Of a stretch of DNA of 64,000 bases, positions 7,401 through 15,078 are shown one piece after another. A model generated the notes under the pieces. The model ran no database searches and was not told where the DNA came from. It saw nothing but the letters and a program-made list of their open reading frames with translations. Origin of the DNA: Nitrosomonadales bacterium (GTDB lineage Bacteria > Pseudomonadota > Gammaproteobacteria > Burkholderiales > Gallionellaceae); assembly GCA_016235045.1 (NCBI GenBank), contig JACRME010000016.1:62001-126000 (forward strand). Direction: 5' to 3'. The first letter of the stretch is position 1. Each line of letters begins with the position of its first letter. A program made the translations under genes and the position numbers.

Positions 7401-9554
7401 ATGGTCGTTTTCAGCATGCGTATCCGTGCAGCGGTACCGGGGTTCTTGCTGCTGCTTCTGCTGGCATCTTGCGGGGGCGGAGGCGGCGGCACCGGTGCTA
7501 CGCCTGCAGGAGGAACGCCCACACCTGACCCGACACCGACTCCGTCTTCAAGAATGGTTTCGACTATTGCCGGCGGGTCTTTTTTCGATGGTTCTGCCGC
7601 AACGGCCAAATTCTATAACCCCTCATCCATTGTCAGCGACGGGGTAAACATCTATGTGGCGGATACCGGAAACCACAAGATACGCAAAATTGATTCGGCC
7701 ACGGGTGCAGTCACGACGTTGGCCGGAGGTGGCGGAAATGGTTCTGCATACTTTCCAAGCACTGATGGTAGCGGCGCCCTGGATGGAACTGGCGGCACTG
7801 CCAGCTTCTATCGTCCGACCGGTATCACGACTGACGGTACAAATCTGTATGTGTCCGACACATGGAACCATGTCATTCGCAAGGTCGTCATTTCAACCGG
7901 TGTGGTGACTACGCTGGCAGGAGGAAAGAACGTAAGCGGCGCACTGGATGGAACGGGAACAGCGGCAAGGTTTAGCAATCCGGAGGCGATCACTACCGAT
8001 GGCGTGAATTTGTATGTCGCAGATACCGTCAATTTCACTATCCGCAAGATCGTCATTGCCACCGGGGCGGTTACCACGCTGGCCGGTGGGGCGGCGGGCT
8101 ATGCCGTGGACGGCACGGGTACGGCAGCATCTTTTGGCTACGCCGCGGGCATTGCCACCGATGGCACCAATTTGTATGTGGCCGATGCTGGCAGTCACAC
8201 GATCCGCAAAGTTGTGATTTCTACCGCTGTTGTAACAACTGTGGCGGGCGGGGCGGGCGGCGGCGGTTGGGGATGTACTACGGTTGGCGCTACCTGCGGC
8301 ACGCTGGATGGAACAGGGGCGGCTGCAAGTTTCAACTCGCCGCACGGGATCGCCACGGATGGAACGAACCTTTATGTGGCCGATACCAGCAACGATACCA
8401 TTCGCAAAGTTGTGATCGCCACCGGTGCCGTGACAACCCTGGCAGGAAATAGCAGTTCGAATGCCGGCTCGGTGGATGGGAGCGGCACGGCGGCAGGATT
8501 TTTCTGGCCCTCGGGCATCATTGTTCAGGGTTCCGATTTGTACGTGTCTGAGACCGGCAGCCACAAGATCCGCAAGATTGCGATCAATACCGCCGCTGTC
8601 ACGACTTTCGCAGGCAGCGGTACGATCGGTGCGATCGACGGCGTCGGGCTTGCGGCCAGTTTCAGCGGTTTGAATGGCGATATGGCTACGGACGGCACCA
8701 ACCTGTATCTGGCGGATACAAACAGCCACGTGATCCGCAAACTCGTAATCGCCACCGGGGTGGTGAGTACCATTGCAGGCGGTGGCGGGGGCGGCAGCGG
8801 GTGTGGAGTCGGTTCCGGCTGTGGCGCGCTGGATGGCGTCGGTGCGGCGGCAAGCTTTTATATGCCAATGGCCATCGCAACGGATGGCACGAACTTGTAC
8901 GTGATTGATGGCGGAAACGGGACGATCCGCCAGATCGTGATAGCTACCGGCACAGTCAGCACGATTGCCGGGAACATCGTTGCCGGCGCAGTGGACGGGA
9001 CCGGAACTGCCGCAAGTTTCAATGGCCCACGCGGCATGACGACGGACGGTACCAACCTGTATGTGGCGGACTCCATGAATGGCAAAATCCGCAAAGTCGC
9101 GATTGCCTCTGGCGTTGTAACCACCCTGGCCGGCAGCGGCGTATTTGGCTCACTGGATGGAACCGGTACTGGCGCGACTTTCGGCTTCCCGCGTGGTATC
9201 ACCACCGACGGCACCAATTTGTATGTGGCTGACAGCAGCAATAACAGTATTCGCAAAATCGTCATCAGCACGGGTGTCGTGACCACGTACATGACGGGTA
9301 TAGATCAACCCTACGATATCGATACCTTCGACGGCAAGAATTTGTATGTAACGGAATACGGCAAAGACTTTGTCCGCCTGATTTCGACGGATACCAATGG
9401 ACAGCTATCGATGTCTCTCTTTGCCGGCAGTGGTGATCATAGCTCACTGGATGGTACGGGAGCTACAGCGAGCTTTTACTATCCGCAGGGCATCACAACG
9501 GATGGGGTCAATGTCTTTGTGTCGGAATTCGACCGCATCCGCAAGATTTTCTAG
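7401..9554 (+). CDS. NHL-repeat beta-propeller lipoprotein
   Basis: The 717-residue product begins with a signal peptide ending in the lipobox LLASC followed by a glycine run, so it is a lipidated, probably outer-membrane protein. The rest consists of twelve repeats of about 55 residues, each with the pattern VTTLAG..DGTGTAASF..P.GI and TDGTNLYVADT.N..IRK. NHL repeats form six-bladed propellers, so twelve would suit two domains. Such proteins bind proteins or glycans; the ligand here is unknown. GAGAGG lies nine bases before the ATG. It has no enzyme motif. Confidence 0.88.
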   Translation: MVVFSMRIRAAVPGFLLLLLLASCGGGGGGTGATPAGGTPTPDPTPTPSSRMVSTIAGGSFFDGSAATAKFYNPSSIVSDGVNIYVADTGNHKIRKIDSATGAVTTLAGGGGNGSAYFPSTDGSGALDGTGGTASFYRPTGITTDGTNLYVSDTWNHVIRKVVISTGVVTTLAGGKNVSGALDGTGTAARFSNPEAITTDGVNLYVADTVNFTIRKIVIATGAVTTLAGGAAGYAVDGTGTAASFGYAAGIATDGTNLYVADAGSHTIRKVVISTAVVTTVAGGAGGGGWGCTTVGATCGTLDGTGAAASFNSPHGIATDGTNLYVADTSNDTIRKVVIATGAVTTLAGNSSSNAGSVDGSGTAAGFFWPSGIIVQGSDLYVSETGSHKIRKIAINTAAVTTFAGSGTIGAIDGVGLAASFSGLNGDMATDGTNLYLADTNSHVIRKLVIATGVVSTIAGGGGGGSGCGVGSGCGALDGVGAAASFYMPMAIATDGTNLYVIDGGNGTIRQIVIATGTVSTIAGNIVAGAVDGTGTAASFNGPRGMTTDGTNLYVADSMNGKIRKVAIASGVVTTLAGSGVFGSLDGTGTGATFGFPRGITTDGTNLYVADSSNNSIRKIVISTGVVTTYMTGIDQPYDIDTFDGKNLYVTEYGKDFVRLISTDTNGQLSMSLFAGSGDHSSLDGTGATASFYYPQGITTDGVNVFVSEFDRIRKIF

Positions 9555-9592
9555 CCGGTACCAACTTTTAACGTGAAGTTGAGGGAGTATTC

Positions 9593-9653
9593 GGGAACGC
9601 CGACATTCCGTCGGCGCTGTCTTAAAATCAGCCGACGAGACGTCGGCGCTCCC
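9593..9653. repeat. Palindromic repeat, family A copy 2 (most complete)
   Basis: The element runs from GGGAACGCCGAC to GTCGGCGCTCCC, so its ends are inverted repeats of each other, with the internal GTCGGCGCTGTCTTAAAATCAGCCGAC stem in the middle. It shares 33 consecutive bases with the copy at 6261-6293. It lies after the NHL lipoprotein gene and may serve as its transcript end. Confidence 0.88.
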
Positions 9654-9698
9654 ACAAACCCCGTAGGTAACGCAGGGTGCGCCTGCGCACCAATCGCT

Positions 9699-10220
9699 TT
9701 AGCCGACTGCGGCGTCGCCGTAACGGAAGCCGAGCCGTTTGAAGGTGATCGTCGGAGCTGGATCGGCGTTCATCGGTGCCGGATCGGCTTTCGCCGGTGC
9801 CGGATCGGTTTTCAAGTATTCGCTGGTCATGTCTTGTTCCGCAACGATGTTATTTTCACTGCGCCAGTGGCGCCACGCGATCTCGCCGAGATCGTTGGAG
9901 TTGCCGGGCTGCCCGACCAGGATATAAGTTTTGCCGCTGCGAGTCTTGACGGTCATGGCGACCGGATCGAACGCTTGAATGGAGCTGGTCGAGACACCGA
10001 CGGTGTTGTTGGCATCCTGTGCGCAAACGTGGCGAGTGCGGATATCCTCCGGCCACACAGCCTCCATCACGCGCCAGCGGTGCAACGACAGCGTGGAATC
10101 GGGAGGAAGAGTGTTTGGCAACATTACCAAGTCAGTCGGAGCGGGATAACAAGTGGCACGCAAGATACATCCATCGTTCGACAGGGTCAATGCGATCGCG
10201 AAGTGTTGCAGGGCGGGCAC
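9699..10220 (-). CDS. Hypothetical protein with C-terminal DPAP repeats
   Basis: I do not recognise this 173-residue frame. The middle (MEAVWPEDIRTRHVCAQDANN and TYILVGQPGNSNDLGEIAWRHW) reads like a folded domain, and the C-terminal part contains three DPAP.ADPAP units encoded by 21-base tandem repeats at 9757-9819. The GTG start at 10220 sits inside a GCGGGCAC/GTGCCCGC hairpin, so the real start is doubtful; the true N-terminus may be an internal Met or may have been lost to a repeat insertion. The overlapping plus-strand frame (9573-10415) is weaker because it begins in repeat DNA. Confidence 0.5.
   Translation of the reverse strand: MPALQHFAIALTLSNDGCILRATCYPAPTDLVMLPNTLPPDSTLSLHRWRVMEAVWPEDIRTRHVCAQDANNTVGVSTSSIQAFDPVAMTVKTRSGKTYILVGQPGNSNDLGEIAWRHWRSENNIVAEQDMTSEYLKTDPAPAKADPAPMNADPAPTITFKRLGFRYGDAAVG
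9757..9819. repeat. Three 21-base tandem repeats
   Basis: Three units of the form GCYGGATCGGCKTTCRYCGGT follow each other without spacing. On the minus strand they encode the DPAPAKA/DPAPMNA units of the hypothetical protein, so copy number could change without breaking the frame. Confidence 0.7.
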
Positions 10221-10235
10221 GTGTCTTGTGCCCGC
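10213..10235. repeat. Hairpin GCGGGCAC-7-GTGCCCGC
   Basis: GCGGGCAC-GTGTCTT-GTGCCCGC is a perfect 8-bp stem with a 7-base loop between the hypothetical gene and the amylase-family gene on the minus strand. Its sequence is of the kind found in dispersed palindromic elements. It covers the nominal GTG start of the downstream frame. Confidence 0.6.
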
Positions 10236-10301
10236 TCTACCAAGCCATATATTCCCTCTTCCGCAGGCGCGAGAATGGAGCCAGGCCAGGCTCCTCCGCC
10301 A

Positions 10302-12770
10302 TCATTGCCTTGCCAGCACCACAAATCCGTTCGCCGGAATTTTCGTATTGATGCATCCGTGCGACGAAAGGATGGTGGTTCCGCCGTTCCCCATGTTGTG
10401 CCCGCCATAGACTGAGGCATCGCTGTTGAAAATCTCCTTCCATGCGCCGTCGGGAATGGCCAGCGGGTCTTTGGCGACTACGTAGCCGTTGGCGAAGGGG
10501 GCGTTGTTGAGGCTCGCAACGACGATGACTTCTTCATCTCCGCTCCAGCGCTTGAAGGCGATGACGCGATTGGCGTTGGACTGGTGCAGGATGTCGATGT
10601 TGTGGCTGCGGATCGAGCGCTGGCGGCGGCCGAGCGTGATGATGTCCTGATAATAGCGGAACAGCGACTTGCCGCTGTTGAGCCGTTCGCCGAGGATGTC
10701 TTCGCGCTCGTTCTTGAAGTTGTTGTAAGTGAAATTCTTCTTCGCGCCTATCTCTTCGCCCATGAAGAACATCGGTGTGCCCGCCGACAGCAAGGAGAGG
10801 CCGAAGCTCACGCGGGAGCGTGCCTCCGCCCAGGGGCGGGTGGCATCGTCCAGCGCAGCGCCGTTGATGGCGGTTTCGATTGTCCGTTCCGTGCCTTCGG
10901 CGTTGCCGGCCTCGTCATGCGATTCGTGATAGACAACCTGGTTGTGGCTGCTGCCGGAGAGGGCGCCGGCAAACCTGTCCATTTCCAGCGGTTCGTTGCC
11001 GCCGTAGCCGGCCTGTTTCAGCAGCCGCGCCTTGCCATCGGCAGACTTCGCGTCGCCGATCAGGTTGTGATAGAACTCCGCCGCCCATCTTGCCTCGAAG
11101 CCCAGCCCGCCGTTGGCGGGCAGTTTGGTGACTGCATCCCATCCGGTGTGGTCTTCCGCGATGAGCATGACGTTGGGATGGATCATGCGCAGCGCGCGGC
11201 TCCATTCGCGCAGGAACTTCTGCCCGAAGCTGTTGGCGGTGCCAACGGAGCGCCCGTCCGCATGCAGCACGTTGTCGCGATGCAGCGCCTGGGTCAGGTC
11301 CACGCGCAGTCCATCGACATGCATTTCCTCGATAAGGAAGGCGGCGCTGCTGATGAACTGCTGGCGCACGACTTCTTCGCAGAAGCGCGGGCAGTACCCG
11401 GTGGAACCGTTGTCGAGATAGCCGCCGTGTCCTGAGATCGGTCTGGCGGGATCTGTGGAATGGTTTTGCACGGCAAGCTCGGCTGCCGCTTCGAAGGCCG
11501 GGTAGTCGCCCGGCATGCCTTCGTACCAGTAGTAGATGTTCTGTTCGGGCGCGTTGGAGTCGTACGCCCATTGGGCGCGCCCCGAGTTGGGGTCGTAGTG
11601 GTTGTAGACGACGTCCTGGATGACGGCGATGCCGCGCCGGTGGCACTCGCGCACGAAATGGCGGTATTTGTCGCGGCCGCCGGCGCTGGCTTCGATGCAG
11701 AAGTGGTGCGTGTCGCCATAGCCCCAGGCGACATTGCCAGAGAACTCGGCCATGGGCAGCAGTTCGACTGCGTTTACGCCGAGATCGACCAGGTGATCGA
11801 GGAACGCGATGGCATCGCCCAGGTCGCCGGGGCCGGGTTTGCCGAAGCCGAGCGAGCCGATGTGCAGTTCGTAGATGACGAGGTCATCGAGCCGCGTGGG
11901 CAGCGGCAGGCCAAAGGTGAATTCGCAGGCCCAGAATTCCGTGGCGGGGATGAGTGGCGGTTGTTTGCCCGCGGGCGTGGACGCAAAGTCCCGGCGTATC
12001 ACATCGGGATCGATGACCACGCTGCAGCTCACCGTGCCGTCCAGCGTGTCCACCGTTCCCGGCCAGTTGCCCTTGGCCGGATCGATGCTGCCCTTGCCGA
12101 TCTGGCTGCGCGAGAAGATGTCGGTGCGATAAACGGTTTCGCCCTGTGCGTTGCTGATGCGGTACATGTAGGGGTGGCTCTTGAACGATTCGAAACTTCC
12201 CTGTGGTGCGCCTTCCCAGATTCCGTCCGCTGCGCGCGTTAGCGCAACCACGGGGTGTTTTGGATCTATTCCTTTGCCGTCGTCGGCGATGTAACCGGCG
12301 GGAGTGCCAAAGACGACATCCACCTTTTGCGCATTGGGCGCCCACACGGCAAAACGCAGGCCGGGAGCGCCATTTGCGGTGAAATATTTATTGGCGCCCA
12401 GGCGGCGGCCATAAGTAAAGTAATAGCGTTCCACCTGGGTTGGTGCATTGACGGCCAGTTGAAACTGGCGATAGCGGTCGGTGGAATCGGCGTCCTGCAA
12501 TTCGGTCGGGACGCCCCAGAAATTGGCCCCCTGCGGGCCGTCGAGCAGCACGCCCCATTTGAATGTCTTGTCCTTGTCGGCAAGGTCAAGCGACACCGTT
12601 GCCTTGAACATCGGGCAACCGTCGGTGCCGGTGTCCTCGCGCATGGGGGACTCGGACCAGATGTCCGAATAGCGGCCATTGCCATCCCAACTGCCGCACA
12701 AGCGGGCATTGCGGAAGATTTTCCGCTTCAGCCCCGTATTGAATTGAAGTTCCACTGTCTGCATTGCCAT
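10302..12770 (-). CDS. GH13 alpha-amylase-family protein, branching-enzyme-like
   Basis: An 822-residue protein without a signal peptide. N-terminal beta-sandwich modules include a CBM48-like segment (LRFAVWAPNAQKVDVVFG), followed by a GH13 barrel with all catalytic residues: nucleophile Asp491 in DGLRVDLTQ, acid/base Glu539 in LIAEDH, and Asp619 in YHESHDEAGN. LPMAEF and GYGDTHHF resemble glycogen branching enzymes and trehalohydrolases. A role in glycogen or other alpha-glucan remodelling is likely; exact specificity cannot be read. AAGGAG lies before the ATG. It diverges from the epimerase gene, with 509 bases between them that contain two palindromes. Confidence 0.85.
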   Translation of the reverse strand: MAMQTVELQFNTGLKRKIFRNARLCGSWDGNGRYSDIWSESPMREDTGTDGCPMFKATVSLDLADKDKTFKWGVLLDGPQGANFWGVPTELQDADSTDRYRQFQLAVNAPTQVERYYFTYGRRLGANKYFTANGAPGLRFAVWAPNAQKVDVVFGTPAGYIADDGKGIDPKHPVVALTRAADGIWEGAPQGSFESFKSHPYMYRISNAQGETVYRTDIFSRSQIGKGSIDPAKGNWPGTVDTLDGTVSCSVVIDPDVIRRDFASTPAGKQPPLIPATEFWACEFTFGLPLPTRLDDLVIYELHIGSLGFGKPGPGDLGDAIAFLDHLVDLGVNAVELLPMAEFSGNVAWGYGDTHHFCIEASAGGRDKYRHFVRECHRRGIAVIQDVVYNHYDPNSGRAQWAYDSNAPEQNIYYWYEGMPGDYPAFEAAAELAVQNHSTDPARPISGHGGYLDNGSTGYCPRFCEEVVRQQFISSAAFLIEEMHVDGLRVDLTQALHRDNVLHADGRSVGTANSFGQKFLREWSRALRMIHPNVMLIAEDHTGWDAVTKLPANGGLGFEARWAAEFYHNLIGDAKSADGKARLLKQAGYGGNEPLEMDRFAGALSGSSHNQVVYHESHDEAGNAEGTERTIETAINGAALDDATRPWAEARSRVSFGLSLLSAGTPMFFMGEEIGAKKNFTYNNFKNEREDILGERLNSGKSLFRYYQDIITLGRRQRSIRSHNIDILHQSNANRVIAFKRWSGDEEVIVVASLNNAPFANGYVVAKDPLAIPDGAWKEIFNSDASVYGGHNMGNGGTTILSSHGCINTKIPANGFVVLARQ

Positions 12771-12861
12771 GTTCGTCTCCTTCCGGTTGAAGCCGTTTGT
12801 TTACGTATAGGCACGGCTGATTCGAATCTCGTTGACCGAAAACGATTGGGAAAGCCAGAAA

Positions 12862-12877
12862 ATTTACCGCGGTAAAT
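12862..12877. promoter_or_regulatory. Perfect 16-bp palindrome
   Basis: ATTTACCGCGGTAAAT is self-complementary and lies 92 bases upstream of the GH13 start codon, in position to act as an operator for that gene. I cannot name the regulator. Confidence 0.5.
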
Positions 12878-13012
12878 CGGGTGGAAAGTGCAATGTGCGG
12901 AACACATGCCGGTGGAGGCAGACGCCCCGGTTGCGCGTCGAAACGCATCGTGACCCAGCGCAATTCAAAATGCAAGCCCGCCTGATTGGCTGCCGCACTT
13001 TTGGGCGAATTC

Positions 13013-13074
13013 GGAGCGCCGACGCCCCATCGGCTTTTTCAGGCACCTGTGCTGACGAGGACGTCGGTGTTCCC
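13013..13074. repeat. Degenerate copy of repeat family A
   Basis: GGAGCGCCGACGCCCCATCGGC at one end and GACGAGGACGTCGGTGTTCCC at the other correspond to the ends of the 9593 copy, but the middle differs and the stems have several mismatches. Confidence 0.6.
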
Positions 13075-13131
13075 GCAAGTCTGGTTGCCCGAAGCGTTTT
13101 CTCTAAATTGGCCAATTCGCGCAGTCGTGTA

Positions 13132-13150
13132 ATAGACAAATCTTGTCTAT
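13132..13150. promoter_or_regulatory. Palindrome overlapping a -10 box upstream of the epimerase gene
   Basis: ATAGACAA-ATC-TTGTCTAT is a perfect 8-3-8 inverted repeat. Its right arm runs into TATAAT (13148-13153), a consensus -10 hexamer, so a protein bound here would block polymerase. No matching regulator gene is nearby. Confidence 0.55.
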
Positions 13151-13279
13151 AATTCATCAATCTATTAATGCTTTCAGGTCAATCTTGTGCGCAAACCCAG
13201 TGTTGGCGGGCCTTTCAGCGGTTTTTACTGTTCTGGTCCTGGACCTTCTGGCAGTCCATCACGACAAAGGGAAAGATCA

Positions 13280-14203
13280 ATGACACAAATGCATGTTCTG
13301 GTTACGGGCGGCGCGGGGTTTATCGGTTCGCACAGCGTTGAAGCGTTGCTGGCGGACGGGGCGCAAGTCAGCGTGCTGGACAATTTCACTTCCGGCAAGC
13401 GCACCAACCTGCCGGAGCATCCGCGGTTGAATGTGATCGAGGGCGACATTCGCGACGTGTCTGCGGTCGATGCGGCGCTGGTCGGCGTCAGTCACGTGCT
13501 GCATCTGGCGGCGCAGGTTTCGGTGCCGGCTTCGGTGACCGATCCGCTCGGTTCCAGCCGCCACAATCTCAGCGGCTTCCTGAATGTGCTGGACGGGGCG
13601 CGCCGCGCCAAGGTTGGCCGCGTCGTTTATGCGTCCAGCGCGGCGGTGTACGGCATTCCCGAAGTGCTGCCGCTGACGGAAGAATCTCCGGTCATGCCGC
13701 TGTCGCCTTACGGCCTGGAGAAGTACATCAACGACCAGTACGCGGCGCTGTATCGCCAGCTTTACCAGTTGTCTTCGCTCGGTCTGCGCTACTTCAATGT
13801 CTACGGGCCGCGCCAGGATCCGGCTTCTCCCTATGCGGGCGTGATCAGCCGCTTTGCCTCGGCGATGACGAAGAGCGAAACGCTGCGCGTGTTCGGCGAC
13901 GGCGGGCAGACGCGGGACTTTATTTTTGTGAAGGACGTGGCGCTGCTGAATCTGCATGCGCTGAAAGGCTCTGCCGGCGGCGTGTGCAATATCGCCACCG
14001 GCCATAGCGTGACGTTGCTGCAGTTGATCGACACGCTGGCGAAGTGCGCGAACTGCACGCCGGATATCCGGCATGAGCCGCCCGCAACCGGCGACATCCG
14101 CCATTCCAGCGCAACGCCGCGCAAGATGATCGAGCAGCTTGAACCGCCGGTCATGACGACGCTTTCCGACGGTTTGAAGCAACTTCTGGAAACACTAACG
14201 TAA
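13280..14203 (+). CDS. NAD-dependent epimerase/dehydratase (UDP-sugar epimerase type)
   Basis: A 307-residue extended short-chain dehydrogenase. The NAD-binding motif GGAGFIG is at the N-terminus, SSAAVYG supplies the catalytic Ser/Thr, and YGLEK is the Tyr-x3-Lys pair. LRYFNVYGPRQDP and GDGGQTRDFIFVKDVA are typical of UDP-glucose/UDP-GlcNAc 4-epimerases and related sugar-nucleotide enzymes. It probably supplies a sugar for surface polysaccharide. The start at ATG 13280 is chosen over 13187 because AAGGGAAAG precedes it and the homologous fold begins at once. Confidence 0.85.
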   Translation: MTQMHVLVTGGAGFIGSHSVEALLADGAQVSVLDNFTSGKRTNLPEHPRLNVIEGDIRDVSAVDAALVGVSHVLHLAAQVSVPASVTDPLGSSRHNLSGFLNVLDGARRAKVGRVVYASSAAVYGIPEVLPLTEESPVMPLSPYGLEKYINDQYAALYRQLYQLSSLGLRYFNVYGPRQDPASPYAGVISRFASAMTKSETLRVFGDGGQTRDFIFVKDVALLNLHALKGSAGGVCNIATGHSVTLLQLIDTLAKCANCTPDIRHEPPATGDIRHSSATPRKMIEQLEPPVMTTLSDGLKQLLETLT

Positions 14204-14250
14204 GACGTTTTGTTTCAATTGAGCCGTTGTGCCGGAAAGTCGCTTCGTGA

Positions 14251-14778
14251 TCAGAATTTCACGTACGGACTGCCCCACAGCATCTTGGTCAATTCCGCCA
14301 GTTCGGTGGAAGATTGCTTGGCGGTATCCTGCAGGCGCAGGTTTTCATTCCTCATGTAATCCATGACAAACTTGATTTTGAGATGCGTCTTGACGCGGGC
14401 GGCGACGATGGGCGCGTTGATGGGTTTGTGGATGAAGTCCGCTGCGCCCACGGAAAATCCCATTTCTTCGTATTCGTCTTCATTTTTCGAAGTGAGGAAA
14501 ATTACCGGGATATCCCTGAGTTTTGGATTGGCCTTGAGCCGGCGGCAGGTTTCGAAGCCGTCGATGTCCGGCATCATGACATCAAGCAGGATCAGGTCGG
14601 GCGGGTTGGACGATGCGTACTCAAGCGCCTTTTGGGGCTGGCTGTACAATTTCAGCGAGTAGTCTTTTGACAGGATCGATTCCATGATCATCAGGATTTC
14701 TTCGGTGTCATCCACAACCAATACTGTCGGACGCACCAGCACGGTAGGGTGTTTTCCGGTCTCTTCCATATTGTCCAT
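14251..14778 (-). CDS. Response regulator, stand-alone receiver domain with helical tail
   Basis: A 175-residue protein. The receiver domain has the acidic pair in LVVDDTEEI, the phospho-acceptor Asp in LILLDVMMPDIDGF, and the Lys in FIHKPI. A helical tail of about 45 residues follows (KIKFVMDYMRNENLRLQDTAK), as in receivers that feed a phosphorelay or dock to a kinase. The start at 14778 is supported by AAAGGAG; the longer frame adds 32 unconvincing residues. It lies divergent from the porin and hybrid-kinase genes, so it may be their output partner (inference). Confidence 0.82.
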   Translation of the reverse strand: MDNMEETGKHPTVLVRPTVLVVDDTEEILMIMESILSKDYSLKLYSQPQKALEYASSNPPDLILLDVMMPDIDGFETCRRLKANPKLRDIPVIFLTSKNEDEYEEMGFSVGAADFIHKPINAPIVAARVKTHLKIKFVMDYMRNENLRLQDTAKQSSTELAELTKMLWGSPYVKF

Positions 14779-15078
14779 TCTGTTCTCCTTTTTGGTATGG
14801 GTTATGATCAAGCCCGTTGTGGGACAGCACTGCTCGGCCAGCGTTCCAAGCAGTATCGTTGCGGATTCTGGCATATTTCAGGCCGAAACGAGCAAAATAC
14901 TTGCTGCAACATAATGATTTAACATGCCAAAATAACAACAAATGCAACTCTTCGGATATTTTGTTGAATTAGTTTCGAGAATCGCAAGTCCAACATGCGT
15001 TTGTTCCGGCTCATCGTTTCGGGAATTCGAAAACGAATGATGCGATGAAGCATGTTTTTTGATATTAAGGTGAACCTT
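14779..15078. other. Divergent promoter region
   Basis: These 300 AT-rich bases separate the response regulator from the porin gene and must carry both promoters. There is an imperfect inverted repeat around a central GAATTC near 15029-15040. I see no gene and no convincing named binding site. Confidence 0.5.

Larger units (their letters stand above)
12771..13279. other. Divergent intergenic region without a gene
   Basis: This 509-base region separates the GH13 gene from the epimerase gene. It holds a 16-bp palindrome (12862-12877), a degraded copy of repeat family A (13013-13074) and a second palindrome overlapping a TATAAT box (13132-13150). The frame extending the epimerase upstream to 13187 has no ribosome site, and I see no separate gene. 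Confidence 0.6.

Noticed and set aside
9573-10415. 280-aa plus-strand frame
   Set aside because: It starts in repeat DNA (SGTPTFRRRCLKISRRDVGAPT is translated repeat) and overlaps a more protein-like minus-strand frame.
14899-15051. Regulatory RNA in the divergent gap before the porin gene
   Set aside because: Only an imperfect inverted repeat around GAATTC is seen; no terminator or promoter pair defines an RNA.
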